The position numbers and the translations under genes were made by a program. Shown here in pieces: positions 47,104-58,700 of a DNA stretch of 64,000 bases. The DNA comes from Apium graveolens. Its lineage: Eukaryota > Streptophyta > Magnoliopsida > Apiales > Apiaceae. Below the pieces are notes generated by a model. The model was not told where the DNA came from and searched no databases. It worked only from the letters and a program-made list of their open reading frames with translations. Position 1 is the stretch's first letter. Each line of letters starts with the position of its first letter. The DNA lies in NCBI RefSeq assembly GCF_009905375.1, contig NC_133652.1:16170850-16234849 (forward strand), read 5' to 3'.

Positions 47104-48490
47104 TCAACTAGTCCCATGTTTGAATTCTTTCGATTGTATCAATTTCTTGATCCATGGCATGCCTTCATTTATTTTCTTTAGCGGCATCTTCAAAAGAGAC
47201 CGGATCTGCATTTGCATATAAGGCAAAATCAACAAACTCAGCTTACAAAATTCTTCTTGTTTCTTCATAGAGATCGCTATAGTTCTTGTCTTTCTAGGTA
47301 GTGATTCGGAACTTGAGGATGATGATGATGAGTTTGGCGGAGAATTAGATGGCGGAGTAGGTGGATTGGAGCCTTCTTCTGCAACTGGATCAAATGCATC
47401 ATCATCAAGAAAAACACTTAAACTTTCTTTCTCATTCTTCCATTCCCACGAAGCTTCCTCATTGGAGATCACATCGCGACTAATTACAACATTCCTTGTG
47501 ATAGGATTATATAATTTGTATGCCTTGGAAGCTTCACTAAAACCAACAAAGATGCATTTTTCAGATTTGTCATCAAGTTTGCCTATCTTTTTATTAGGCA
47601 TATGAGAGTAACAAATACTTCCAAAAATTCGGAAGTGAGAGACACATGGCTTTTTGTGGCTCCAAGCTTCTTGTGGAGTCTTCCCGTGTACACTTTTAGT
47701 AGGTGCACGATTAAGAACATAACAAGCACATGCCACCGCTTCGGCCCAAAACATCTTAGAAAATCTTTTTGTTTTCAACATACATCGAACAAGCTCTATA
47801 ATTATTTGGTTCTTCCTCTCGGCTACCCTATTTTGTTGAGGGGCTGAACGAACCGTTAGTTCATGGCGAATTTCATGCTTCAAAAAACTTCCAAATTATT
47901 CGGACAGATATTCAGCACCTCGATCGGATCGTAGTGTCTTTAAAGAACGACCACTTTCTTTCTCCACATATGCTTTAAAATCTTTAAAAACTTTAAATAC
48001 TTGAGATTTTTCTTTGAGAAAATAAATCCACATCTTGCGACTATAATCATCAATAAAAGTAAGGAAATAACGGCTACCTCCAATAGAGTTCGTGTGCATG
48101 GTTCCACACAAATCCGAATGTACTAATTCCAATGACTTTTTAGCTTAACATGCCCTGTCGTTTGGAAATGAATCTCGATCGATGATGCTTGCCAAAAACA
48201 CAATCTTCACACACTTGATTTTGCCTTTGAATATTTGGGATGCCTCTCACCATATGACCTTTAAAAATCTTGGATAAAATGCTAAAACTCAAGTGATTAT
48301 ATCGAAGATGCCAAAGCCAAGACTTGTCATTCAGGAAAAGTATGGAAGAGACTCATTTTGGATTTTCAATGGAAACATTTTAGTTGATGTCATCTTGACT
48401 CTTATAATAAGAAGGCCATTTTTGTCTCCTATCACACAAAAATCATCTTTAAAATTCACATGATGTCCTTTTTTTAAAAGTTGCCCAACA
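47104..48490 (-). pseudogene. Integrase region of the old Copia
   Basis: The minus-strand order is GAG-pre-integrase (LRYNHLSFSILSK, about 48300; CEDCVFGKHHRSRF, about 48200), then the catalytic core with acidic residues in ELVHSDLCG (48132), LRSDRGAEYLS (about 47905) and QQNRVAERKN (about 47825). The C-terminal part has FRIFGSICYSHMP and a Ser/Pro-rich linker (about 47340). A frameshift near 47890 separates the two open blocks. The following reverse transcriptase start runs to about 46981, where the SIRE-like element cuts it. Confidence 0.9.
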
Positions 48491-48634
48491 CTTAAAAGAT
48501 TATGCTTAAGATCGGGGACATAATAAAGACTAGAGATATAGTTTGTACCTTGCTTTGTTTGGATTTGAACATCTCAAAACCCTTTGACGACGAGCCTGTT
48601 GTTACCCGTCTTGACTTCTCGTTTGACACTTTCA

Positions 48635-49575
48635 TCAAAATTCACAAAGCAATTTTTTATTTCCGGTCATGTGGTTGCTACAACCACTATCCATATACCA
48701 AACATCATCAAAAGACTCTTCTTGAACATTGCTAACAAGAAGCATACTTTCGTCTTTCTCCTGATCAACATCCTCATGTAGAAAATTGGAATGTTTTTCA
48801 TCATTAGTTTTTTTATAACAATCTTTTTTTATATGCCTAATTTTATGACAATAATGGCATTGAAAATTAAAATAATTACCTCTTCCTCTTCCTCTAAAAC
48901 CACCACAACTAGTGTCTTGAACTTGGAAAACTTGCTCGAAAGAAGGGGAGTCAAATTGCTTGATGCGGAGTTCATGAGATTGTAGTGAGCCCAACAATTC
49001 TTCAAGAGAGAAAATATTCAAATCTTTTGATTCTTCTATGGACACAACAACATGCTCATATTTTTTAGTCATACTATGAAGAATTGTTTCCAAGACTCTT
49101 TTATCCGAAATATATTCTCCATTAACACGAAGTTGATTAACAATTAAAATTGTTCGAATATAAAATTCCTCTACCATTTTACATTTTCTTTCATCTTTAG
49201 TAAATCAAACTCACCTCTTAGAGTTTAAAGTCTCACCATTTTTACTTTTTCTTCACCTTTATAGGCCTTGTTGAGGATATCTCATGCCTCCTTTGATGTT
49301 GATGCCGTTGAAATTCTCTCAAAAATTACTTCATCTACCATTTGATAAATAAAGTAGAGGGTCTTCTTGTCCTTCTTTCGGTTCTCCCTTAAAGTGTTCA
49401 ATTATTACGGTGAAAGATTAGCTTGATTCGTTGATTCTTCATAACCATTTTCAACTATCTCCCAACGATCTTGAGATCCATATATCACCTTCATTTGGAT
49501 GCTCCATTGATTGTAATTCTTTCCCGTCAAACGTGGAAGTTGAGGTTGCAACATATTATTGTTAGAAGACATCAC
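48635..49575 (-). pseudogene. Gag and protease of the old Copia
   Basis: The start is ATG at about 49574 (MSSNNNMLQPQLPRLTGKNY), soon broken by stops. A 180-residue open block at 49177-48635 holds the end of the Gag (UBN2-type) domain, a Gly/Arg stretch GGFRGRGRGN, a zinc knuckle (CHYCHKIRHIKKDC) and the protease core YMDSGCSNHMTG. The DSG triad and the CCHC residues are still present. Confidence 0.88.
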
Positions 49576-49790
49576 TTAACCTGAATCTGATACCACTTTG
49601 TAAAAACTTAAGTATAAAATAGTTGAAGGTTAAAGAGAAAAAACTTGTTCTAATAATCCACACAACTAACTCACACAAAAGAGATATAAACTCACACTTG
49701 TATTTAATCAAAATGATAATATAAAATTTGATTGATTACAAAGCTTGAAATAGTATCCTATTTATAGGCCTCCATAGAACCTACTAGAAT

Positions 49791-50622
49791 CAGTGTTCTA
49801 AAAAGCGGGAATCGGAATTGTTCGGTGGACGGACCTTTCAGTGATTAATCGGATAATCGGTGATTAATCGGATTGATTAATCGGAGCATTAATCGGAAGA
49901 AATTTATTTAATAAATAATAAAATATAATTCTATTTAAATGTCATGAACTTTCCATAAGATTTACAAAAATAAAACCACATATCATTAATTCGGTATTGA
50001 TGTTTTAATAATAAGATTTATAAAAAAAGCTACAATCACGAGTCCATAATTGATATTTAAGTAATTTATACTAATTAATTACTACTGACTACTCACTAAT
50101 ATTACTTGATAATTAGAAATTATTACGTACAAATTCAAATCTTAAGATTTTAAATTACTACCTACTTGATATTTAAGTGATAATTATTTAATAAATTTAG
50201 AATACCTCAAAATTGTGAATCTATCGAGCAAGCAAGTTGAGTATTGAGATTTGAGAATAATTTAATTAGGGATTTGTATAGAGGATTTAGGAATATAAGA
50301 ATATACGATTGTTTTTGTGTGTAAAAGAGTCAATATGTTAATATATTATTATTAATATTAATTATTAAATGTTAAATGTTAATGATTATTTTAAAAAAAC
50401 TTTATTTTTTTAAAAAAAATATTTTTTTATTAATTTCAAATTTTGACCGATTCGACCGATTTTTGACCCGATTCGGCCGATTTTTTCCGAACTGCCCGAC
50501 TTTTGACCGATTTTTCAAAAAACCGTACTTTGACCCGATTAATGATTAATCGAGACGGGACCCGTCCGAAATCCGATTAATCTACCGATTAATCGGTTAA
50601 TCGACCGATTTTTAGAACACTG
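49791..50622. mobile_element. Non-autonomous hAT-type element in the 5' LTR of the old Copia
   Basis: The ends are CAGTGTTCTAAAAA and TTTTTAGAACACTG, perfect inverted repeats. They are flanked by the 8-bp duplication ACTAGAAT (49783-49790 and 50623-50630). Subterminal regions are filled with attaatcgg and its complement ccgattaat, plus ttttgaccgatt variants at the right. The core is AT-rich and non-coding. The CAGTGTT start is shared with the element in intron 4 of the receptor-like gene, but the rest differs. Confidence 0.88.
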
Positions 50623-51038
50623 ACTAGAATATTATTTAATATGCAACTTCTTAGGTACATGAAAAGCTAAAGGTCATGAACTCAAAAGTCTTGAACCTCA
50701 AAGGTCTGTTCTAGGTGCTTTCAAGAATATTCTATATTATTAAAATAATAATCAAAGTTTAGCTTATAATTATTTTAACATTTTCAGCTCTCAGATCAGG
50801 CTTAAATTGGCGGCAAAAAACAAGAACAGCAGGAGATACACAAACCTCATAAATAACCCTAATAAATTGTATGTTCTTTAATGGCGGTCTCTTAAATACA
50901 CAAAGTTTGTGTCCTAATGACGTGAATTTTGATAGGAGGTGGTAAAGAAGACGATGATGGCCCAAATTATAAAGGTAAGCAAACTAGGTTTATTTTGTAC
51001 CACTCTATATTTTGTGTTTTCAACTCATATATATATAG

Positions 51039-51457
51039 AGAGTAAAGTTCTATGGAGTCCACCTTTAATTGGAGTCCTCGGAGTCCATATATGTTCTGCA
51101 AGTAAAATATAGCTTAAAATATTGCAAAACATATTATTTTTCGACAAACATCACTATTCTATCAAAAATCTTGTAAATTGCATACATTTTACAAGCAGAA
51201 CATTGCAAAAATATATATTCTACAAAACATGTTTAGTTTGCAGAACATAAATGTTCATGTTGCAGAACATATTGCAGAACATACATATTGTACCGTAAAT
51301 ATATGAGATTTGCATGATTTTGTTGAAGTTATGCTATTTGTGTAACATGTTTTGCAAAATAACACGTTTTACAATATATTTTATTTACAGAACGTAGATG
51401 GACTCCGAGGACTCCGAGGACTTCGATAAAAAGGTGGACTCCATAGAACTCACCCCT
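51039..51457. mobile_element. Inverted-repeat element of unnamed family, copy A
   Basis: The left end agttctatggagtccacctt and the right end ggtggactccatagaact are inverted repeats of about 25 bp. Next to both ends further copies of ggagtcc and ggactcc occur. It sits in (TA)n sequence, so no target duplication can be told. The interior is AT-rich with several ttgcaaaa/ttgcagaac words. It is non-coding. Confidence 0.7.
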
Positions 51458-51959
51458 ATATATATATATATAAGCAGATGAAGTAGTGTTTGGTTTGTGA
51501 TATATATTGCTTATGTAGTCATGTACATGAGCCTATTGTCATGGGTTTGGTTTGTGATATATGTAGCTTATTATAATGCCAATATATTATATTATTATAA
51601 ATATAAATAAATTTGACTGATTACTTAATATTAAAAAATAAAAAAAAAATATAATATATTTTCATATCTTAATAAGTAAAATAATTCAGGGTCTAGTTAA
51701 GGAGACATGTTAGATAAGCTTCTCACAAGACATAACAACGATATCCCTTTGTTATTATTTAAACAAAGATTTCATAATATAATCAACATCATTATCGTAA
51801 TCTTACCTTAACAAGAAACATATATATTCTCATTAAAGTATCATTGTTACAATGCATGCCTTCATCGTATCAACAAAAATACTATTTTTTCCCTTAAAGT
51901 ATGACGTGGAAGAAGGCACCATTTTGCGGTTAGAATGACGTGGCACCCAATCTCAATTA

Positions 51960-52265
51960 AGGATCTGTTTAAGAGTGTTGTTAAAAATTGTTGTGTTATG
52001 AGAAAAAATGTGGGTGAAAAAAATGTTGTCACAAAAATTAGATGACTGTTTGATAATTTTTTTAATTTATGAATATTTTAAAATATAATATATACAAATA
52101 ATGTTTTTAAAAAAGTTTGATGGTGAAACTGATAGTTAATTCTTGCAAAAGCATGGGGACATATTTTTGCTAACAACTTTTAAACCAAAAACCTTTGTTA
52201 GATAGTAGCTTTTAAAATTTACCGAACATCTTTTTCAATAAAAAGTTGATGTAACGGAACCTAAG
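51960..52265. repeat. Dispersed repeat of unknown family, copy 2
   Basis: It matches 8560-8860 in ordered blocks (aaattagatgactgtttgat, gatggtgaaactga, accgaac). See the other copy. Ends are undefined. Confidence 0.4.
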
Positions 52266-53374
52266 TTATTTATATCGGACATTGGACCGGAAAGCAGCCC
52301 TCAAGAAGTGGAATGTAGATAACGTGCGTCCACATTAAGATAAAGATAACTACAAACTACAAAGCTTAGGCAACTAATTAGGCACTAACTCGTGTCTTAT
52401 TGAAGGAATATACTAAACTAAATATCCTAGCTAACTAAGCTCACGTTAGCATGAAAGGATAATCCATCTGATCAACATAGAAGATATCCGATGGAATGAA
52501 TCCACCAAAAGATCAGAAAGTGTAGATGATGATGAAAAGTATCACGAAAGCACAAAAGATAGACTAGCTATATACGTGTAATTATTATTTTGTAGGTAAG
52601 ACATATATAATTGAGAATGTCATCATCTTTAGTGGTAAATTCACTATCAAAAGACAATAATAAACTTCATTAGGGGCTCTGACAATTGATGTTTACCGAG
52701 TTCAAAGATAATGTAGAATAATGTCCGTCCCATTTTACGTAATCTTTTAATTTTTCACCTATTTTAATATGTTTGAAAGAAATATTTTTATATAATATAT
52801 TTTTATATTTTCTCTTTTGGGATTTTCTTTTTAATTATTTATATTTCAAAAACTTCCAAAAATAGTAAAAAATTTATAATATATTAATATCTACATTCAC
52901 TACTTATTTTCACTTTACTCACTTTATTCATTAAATATTATTCAATTTTATTATTTTATTATTTTATTCATATTATTATAAATTAGTGAAATAAAGTTAA
53001 AAATATGAATAAAATAATTCCTTGCCAACTAATCTTCGTGATATCCTAACAAGTTTATGTATGAAGATTACCCTTTAGTTTAGACCCTGCTTTAATTTGT
53101 TATAGTTCGATTTTCTTGACAAATTACTCTTCTTCTCGTTTGTAAAACGTGTTCCATGCTTCCATTAGCTACTTCTTTCAACCACTTTAATCTTTCCGTA
53201 CATGTAATGATTATATATTCTGACCTAGAACAAACTCTCTGATTTAAATTTTGATTCGAAATTGATTTTTCAGTTTGACCGTTGGTGCATTTTATATGTT
53301 GTAAACATTGAAAATATCAACAGTAAAATCTTGTTTAATCACAAGATCAGTGGGTCACATAATTTAAATTTCTT

Positions 53375-53545
53375 TTAAAATTTTAATGTGTACACATTTT
53401 AATGTGTTTTGACCGGCTAATTAAAATTATGATTTTAAAAATTTTCTTTTTCAGAATTAAAATATAAGTTGTCTTCTTTTATTTTAAAAAAGAAAATTTT
53501 ACAAATGATAATTCTAACAACCCAGTCAAAACACATTGAAATATA
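53375..53545. repeat. Foldback repeat
   Basis: A roughly 50-base arm (from aatgtgttttgaccggctaa at 53400) faces its imperfect reverse complement ending cagtcaaaacacatt at about 53537, with a loop of about 30 bases. It is probably a MITE. Family and target duplication are unclear. Confidence 0.6.
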
Positions 53546-54771
53546 TGCAAAACTCAAAGTGACAAATAAAAAAATAGAGACAATAGTTTATCTTAACGAT
53601 CATGCATACATGCAAATATATATGTCATGTTTAGCTAGAAATGCACAAAAATCGGATGGGGCTCAATTCATGCCAGGGTTTGAAAGATTCGGATTTTTTG
53701 AAACTGGGTCGGGTTTTTTTGAAAATCAGGCCGAATCGGGTCGAATTTCATTCGAAATAACTAGGTTCGTTTAGGCCCGCGGATCAGGCCGGGCCACTGG
53801 ATTTTTTTAATAATTTTAATATCTATAATATTATTATTTTAGTAATAATAAATGATTTTTACATTTTTTTAGATTGTATTTGCAAGATTAAACTTTAATT
53901 TATATGTGCAAACTCTTGATTATAATTTAAAATAATTTCTTCATGTTATACCTTAGATTAGTTTAGAATTTAAAATTTATATCTCGATAATTCGATTTTA
54001 ATATATTCAATATATGACTTTAAATCGAAATAATATTAGGAATTTAGAACTTTTATTAAAAATCATCATAAATCCGAGCTTTTATATGTTCGGATCGGGC
54101 CGGACCGGGCTTTTATCCAGATTTTTTACTGGATCAGGCCTAAATCAGGATCAGACTTAAATTCTGGCATTTACCGGATTGGGTCGTGAGGGATTTTTGC
54201 GAAAAATATGTGGCCCATTAAGGCCCGCAGACTGAACCTTTTTTTGAATAGGATTTTTACCATTTTTTCCGGATTAGACCATAAGGGTTTTTCGTATTTG
54301 GAATTTTTTTTAAATCTTCCAAATTGGCTTAGTTTCAAGATGTAAAATCTATGTTGAATCACCATTTAAGTGGCTTGTTAACTTACAAGTTCGTAAGTAC
54401 GTTACGAGTGTTTGTCGATCCAATTTATAAGTAATTTATAATTTATGATAAGTTATATGTTATTAATAACATACTTTTACTCAATTTATTTTGATTTTTG
54501 ATATTTTATTAAATTTAATTTTAGAACAATGCTTTTACTGTAACCTTGTTATTAACACTAGACTCTTTTCATTTAACATGATATTTATGATCCAACTATG
54601 CTTTAGGTACCAGGTGCCCTATAGTATAAAACAATAAGGAGAAGTCATTGTATTAGGCATTGGAGATTTTACCCCGTGCTTTAGCTTTTTTGTGTAATTT
54701 TATTAATTTAATATTATTTGAATTTTAAATTTATTTTGATTTTTGAAATTAATAATATAAATTAAAGAATG

Positions 54772-55178
54772 TGGGTTAAGTTCAATGGAGACCACTTTTT
54801 TTAGAGACCTTGAAGACCACTTATATTCTGAAAGTTAAATATTGCATAAAAATATTGCAAAATATATTATTTTGCGAATCATGTTCTACAAAGATCTTTA
54901 TTTTATTCAAAATCTTGAATATCATATATGTATTGCATGTAAAATATTACAAAAATATTTTATTCTGCAAGACATGTTAAGTTTGCAGAATATTTATTCA
55001 GGTTGCAGAACATACACATTCTATTTATTAAATTTAAATGATCTTCAATAATTTTAATGAATTAGTTATACTTGTAAAACATACTTCACAAAATAATATA
55101 TTTTATACTGTTTTAATTGCAGAACATATGTGGTCTTGACGGTCTCCGATGAAAATGTGGTCTCCATAGAACTTTATA
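54772..55178. mobile_element. Inverted-repeat element of unnamed family, copy B
   Basis: The ends are agttcaatggagaccac and gtggtctccatagaact. Layout and internal words (aaatattgcaaaatatatta, ttgcagaacata) match copy A at 51039, with gagacc in place of gagtcc. The two copies are 3.7 kb apart in the same orientation and clearly diverged. Confidence 0.68.
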
Positions 55179-57293
55179 GAATGTTATTTATTATATATAA
55201 ATATCTTATTGACATGATTTAAAATTTAAACTTTTGTTATTTAGTATATGTTTATAATTAAAGTTGTCGTTATTGGGTATTGAACCTGACTTTTGATAAT
55301 ATTTTGAAATTATCATTTTTACTCATATTTTATATAGGATACACTAATTTATTTACAATATTTTAAATGATAATTTGAAACTCTCTATTTTATAAACTTG
55401 AATACATACTCAATTTATAATGTTTAAAAAATCAAAATTCCCTTATTTGTAAATTAATATACCTTATTTATTTATAAATCCTCAACCGTCTCTTTTATAA
55501 TTGAGGATATCAATTCTACTTTAAATATGTTAAAAAATATTGTAATTATCGATATTTTCAATCATATTACATGCAGAATAAAATTGTGTATATAAGATAG
55601 TTAATATTTTAAATTAGATTTAAAGAATGTTTGATGAGTTTCGAACCCTACACCTTCTATAGTATTTTCAAAATTATCTCCTTTATTTATATTATATAAT
55701 AGGATATAATTTATCTATTTATCACTTATAAATCTAAATTACTTATTTGTTCTAAATTATAAATTATCAATTTTAAGATTTATGAAACGGCAACCGGGTA
55801 TATAAAATTTAGCATGGAAGAGACAAATAATTGTATGTAGGATGGTTTAGGCAGCCAGCTCAACATTGTTATCCCAAGCAAAGGAGAAGGGGGCTGTAGC
55901 AGCAGGGCCAGGGGTCCATGTCAGGAAAATAGATCTGAGGGCACATCATCACATCAGTTCACTGCATATTATTACAAGCTAGTTATTATGGGAAGAGATT
56001 CCAATTAGAAATAGTACACAGTTTATATTCCCCACCGGTCCTGTGTGGAATTGTCATAAATATCCACATCCCTTTTATACCAGCCTACATGCAGTTACTG
56101 GGGTTAATAGGAATCATTACACTTAACTAAAATTTATGAAAAAGCAACAGTTTTTTTTTGTTATAAAAATTGATTTTTATTTCATCACAGGACACAGAGT
56201 TACCAAAAAAGCAAACAAGAAGTATTCTTTTGTTATGGAAATTGAATTTTATTTCATGAGATAAATCTGAACCCACCCCAAAAAGACAAGGGAAGGTATT
56301 AAAACAAAGAGGAATAAGATGCTAGTAGTAGTAGGAGTAAAGACTCATAGGAAGTTTTTGTTGGATGGAGCTAGTCTTGTCATTATGTAATTCCATCCCT
56401 GTTTAACCTTTGCCCCATCCTTTGCCAACTTGAACATTTAACACTTGTCACTGTTATTTTGTTTTTTCTGGCTTCCATTCTTCTTCCTATATTTTCCGTC
56501 CAGATCAGTGTACTGGCAGCTCGACTAATTCTATAGAGGATTATCACACTATCCTTTCGCCATGATCTGTTATTTAAATTCGAGCGTCTACAACTAATCA
56601 TAGAGCAGATTAACACAACATCCTATAACGATTTTTTCCTTGAATTCGAGTGTACACTTAAAATTGAACCTAGAACTTTGTCAGTAAGACTTTCATTCTA
56701 ATCTTCCCTTGTTTCCCCAATATCACTATGTATCTCTTCTAAACCATGGTCCATGAGTGAAGTTATACCATTATATAAATTGAACAGATAACATTTTGGA
56801 TACACAGATATGCATTGATATTAGATAATATAGTAGGTAGATTGAGCAGCAAAGCTCAGGGGGGATGAATTGAAACTCATAAACAAATGCATACATAGGC
56901 AAGACTATAACAAAAGGTCCACACTCATGTGAACCCCATCTACTTAAATTTTCCTCATCTCCCTACCCCACTTCATATACTCAGCCCACAACACCCATCA
57001 CAAACTATATCATTTCTATAATTTTTCAATATTTCTTGTACTATATTTTCTCTCTCTCACACACTAACAACACACACCTATGAATCTTCCTCCCTACCTT
57101 CTCTCACGGGTTGACCCACCCGCCTAAAACAGATAGATAGTCCAGTTCTAGTTCTATCTCAAACATGCAAACTCAATATCTTAAAAATCTTAAAATAATA
57201 CAATTATATCAACATGTATTAAATAGTACTCATAATACTATTCAAATTGTACTACATGTCCTAAACCAAAACGTAGGGCAAGACTTCACTTTC

Positions 57294-57399
57294 CTATATA
57301 TACACATGTTTATCTACACGTATTCATCCATCAACCAAACCAAAACTCACTCATTTCCTTGATATCTTCTCTCTTTTCCAAACCAAAATCACAAAAAAA
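57294..57399 (+). promoter_or_regulatory. Core promoter and 5' UTR of the RAV-type gene
   Basis: A TATA box candidate, tatatata (57295-57302), lies about 98 bases before the ATG. A pyrimidine-rich leader (ttccttgatatcttctctc) and an A-rich stretch lead into aaaaATGGATGG, a good plant start context. The start of transcription is inferred to be near 57325-57335. Confidence 0.6.
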
Positions 57400-58476
57400 A
57401 TGGATGGAAGTTGCATAGATGAACAAAGCACAACAAGTGACTCAATTCCAATCTCACAAACCTCATCACCACCTTCGTTAATTTTCACTTCTTTACCGAT
57501 CAAACACTCTCCCGAAAGCCTATGCCGAATGGGTAGCGGCACAAGTGTCGTTCTCGATTCCGATAACAACGGTTTAGAAGCGGAGTCACGTAAACTCCCC
57601 TCCTCCAAATTCAAAGGAGTTGTTCCTCAGCCAAACGGTCGCTGGGGCGCTCAAATCTACGAGAAGCACCAGCGCGTTTGGCTTGGTACGTTCAATGAGG
57701 AACATGAGGCCGCTAAGGCTTATGACATCGCGGCCCAGCGTTTTCGGGGCCGCGATGCCGTAACAAATTTTAAACCATTATTAGACACCGAAGACGAAAC
57801 TAATTTCCTCAACTCTCACTCCAAAACCGAGATTGTAGATATGTTACGAAAACATACTTACAATGACGAATTCGAGCAAAGTAAGCGTACTTTCGGGTTC
57901 CAAAAATGGAGTCATGGTAACAATGGCATGTGTGATAAAGTTGTTAGTGCGCGTGAACATTTATTCGAAAAGGCCGTTACACCAAGCGATGTTGGGAAAT
58001 TAAATCGGTTAGTGATACCGAAACAACATGCCGAAAAGCATTTCCCAATACAGAACGGAGCAACTTCGAAAGGCGTTTTGTTAAATTTCGAAGATGTTGT
58101 GGGGAAAGTGTGGAGATTCCGTTATTCGTATTGGAATAGTAGTCAAAGTTATGTGTTGACTAAAGGTTGGAGCCGGTTTGTTAAGGAGAAAGGATTAAAA
58201 GCCGGTGATGTTGTTAGTTTTCAAAGATCAACCGGACCGGATAAGCAGCTTTACATTGATTGGAAAGAAAGAACCGGTCCCGGTTCAGTAGCGGTTGGTG
58301 TAGCTCCGGTTCAGATGGTTAGGTTGTTTGGTGTTAACATATTTAAGGTACCGGCTACCGGAGCTGCCGGTGTTAATAATAACGAAGTTAGTTTTTGTAA
58401 TGGAAAGAGAATGAGGGAGATGGAGATATTAGGGTTAGAGTGTAACAAGAAACAAAGGATTATCAATGTTGTTTAG
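57400..58476 (+). CDS. RAV1: RAV/TEMPRANILLO-type AP2-B3 transcription factor
   Basis: The gene is a single exon of 358 codons. Residues 69-125 form an AP2 domain ([20 protein letters not shown], then [19 protein letters not shown]). Residues 185-295 form a B3 domain ([40 protein letters not shown]). RLFGVNIF at 308-315 is the B3-type repression motif of this family. The Ser/Thr-rich start ending RMGSG..SVVLDSD is typical of RAV/TEM proteins, and the length is normal (about 340-360). Known members bind bipartite CAACA/CACCTG sites in the nucleus; TEM1 and TEM2 repress FT and gibberellin synthesis genes, and RAV1 acts in growth and senescence. Which subgroup this belongs to cannot be settled by eye, so the symbol is the family name only. 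The frame is intact. No intron is expected in this family. Confidence 0.93.
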   Translation: MDGSCIDEQSTTSDSIPISQTSSPPSLIFTSLPIKHSPESLCRMGSGTSVVLDSDNNGLEAESRKLPSSKFKGVVPQPNGRWGAQIYEKHQRVWLGTFNEEHEAAKAYDIAAQRFRGRDAVTNFKPLLDTEDETNFLNSHSKTEIVDMLRKHTYNDEFEQSKRTFGFQKWSHGNNGMCDKVVSAREHLFEKAVTPSDVGKLNRLVIPKQHAEKHFPIQNGATSKGVLLNFEDVVGKVWRFRYSYWNSSQSYVLTKGWSRFVKEKGLKAGDVVSFQRSTGPDKQLYIDWKERTGPGSVAVGVAPVQMVRLFGVNIFKVPATGAAGVNNNEVSFCNGKRMREMEILGLECNKKQRIINVV

Positions 58477-58700
58477 CATTATGTTTTAAATGCGGCGGTG
58501 CAGCGGCGGCGAAGGCGGTGGTGTTATGGTAGTAGTGGTTTAAGTAACGTTGCAAGTTGATGAAATGTATATTAATTGTTAGGCAAAAAAGCAGCCGAAG
58601 AGTGCTGTTTTGAAATCTTGTAATAGAAACAAGGCAGAAATAGAAAAAAAAATGTCAATTTGTAAGTTGTAACATGTTCAAAATCTGAATAAAAATATAG
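58477..58700 (+). other. 3' UTR of the RAV-type gene
   Basis: It contains a GGCGGT/GGCGGC-rich stretch at about 58491-58522 and a likely poly-A signal, aataaa, at 58688-58693. Confidence 0.55.

Larger units (their letters stand above)
36505..50780 (-). mobile_element. Old Copia retrotransposon, host of three nested insertions
   Basis: Its LTRs start TGTAAGAACTTAAG (left) and TGTAAAAACTTAAG (right) and end TTTAACA. The whole is flanked by a perfect 5-bp duplication TTTTC (36500-36504 and 50781-50785). Orientation is minus. The primer site TGGTATCAGA (initiator-Met tRNA type) is at about 49595-49586, and the purine tract lies next to 41512. The left LTR is split into 36505-36768 and 41414-41512, and the right LTR (49599-50780) is interrupted at 49791-50622. 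Without insertions the LTRs are roughly 340-360 bp. The order gag, protease, integrase, reverse transcriptase, RNase H is that of Copia. Confidence 0.93.
50786..57290. other. Intergenic region with small repeats, upstream of the RAV-type gene
   Basis: Besides the elements entered separately there is no supported gene. Noted: a MITE-like left end tgtccgtcccattttacg at about 52727; a region 53640-54200 rich in gggtcgggt and gccgggcc-type words, probably a worn element; and diverged repeats of each other at about 55260-55345 and 55610-55700. A less AT-rich stretch at 55850-56110 could be regulatory. Confidence 0.45.

Noticed and set aside
47366..47847. Plus-strand ORFs over the integrase region
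   Set aside because: They are shadows of the minus-strand Copia integrase.
56383..56616. 77-residue minus-strand ORF upstream of the RAV-type gene
   Set aside because: Basic low-complexity peptide without a domain; it overlaps a stretch resembling the dispersed repeat at 59690.
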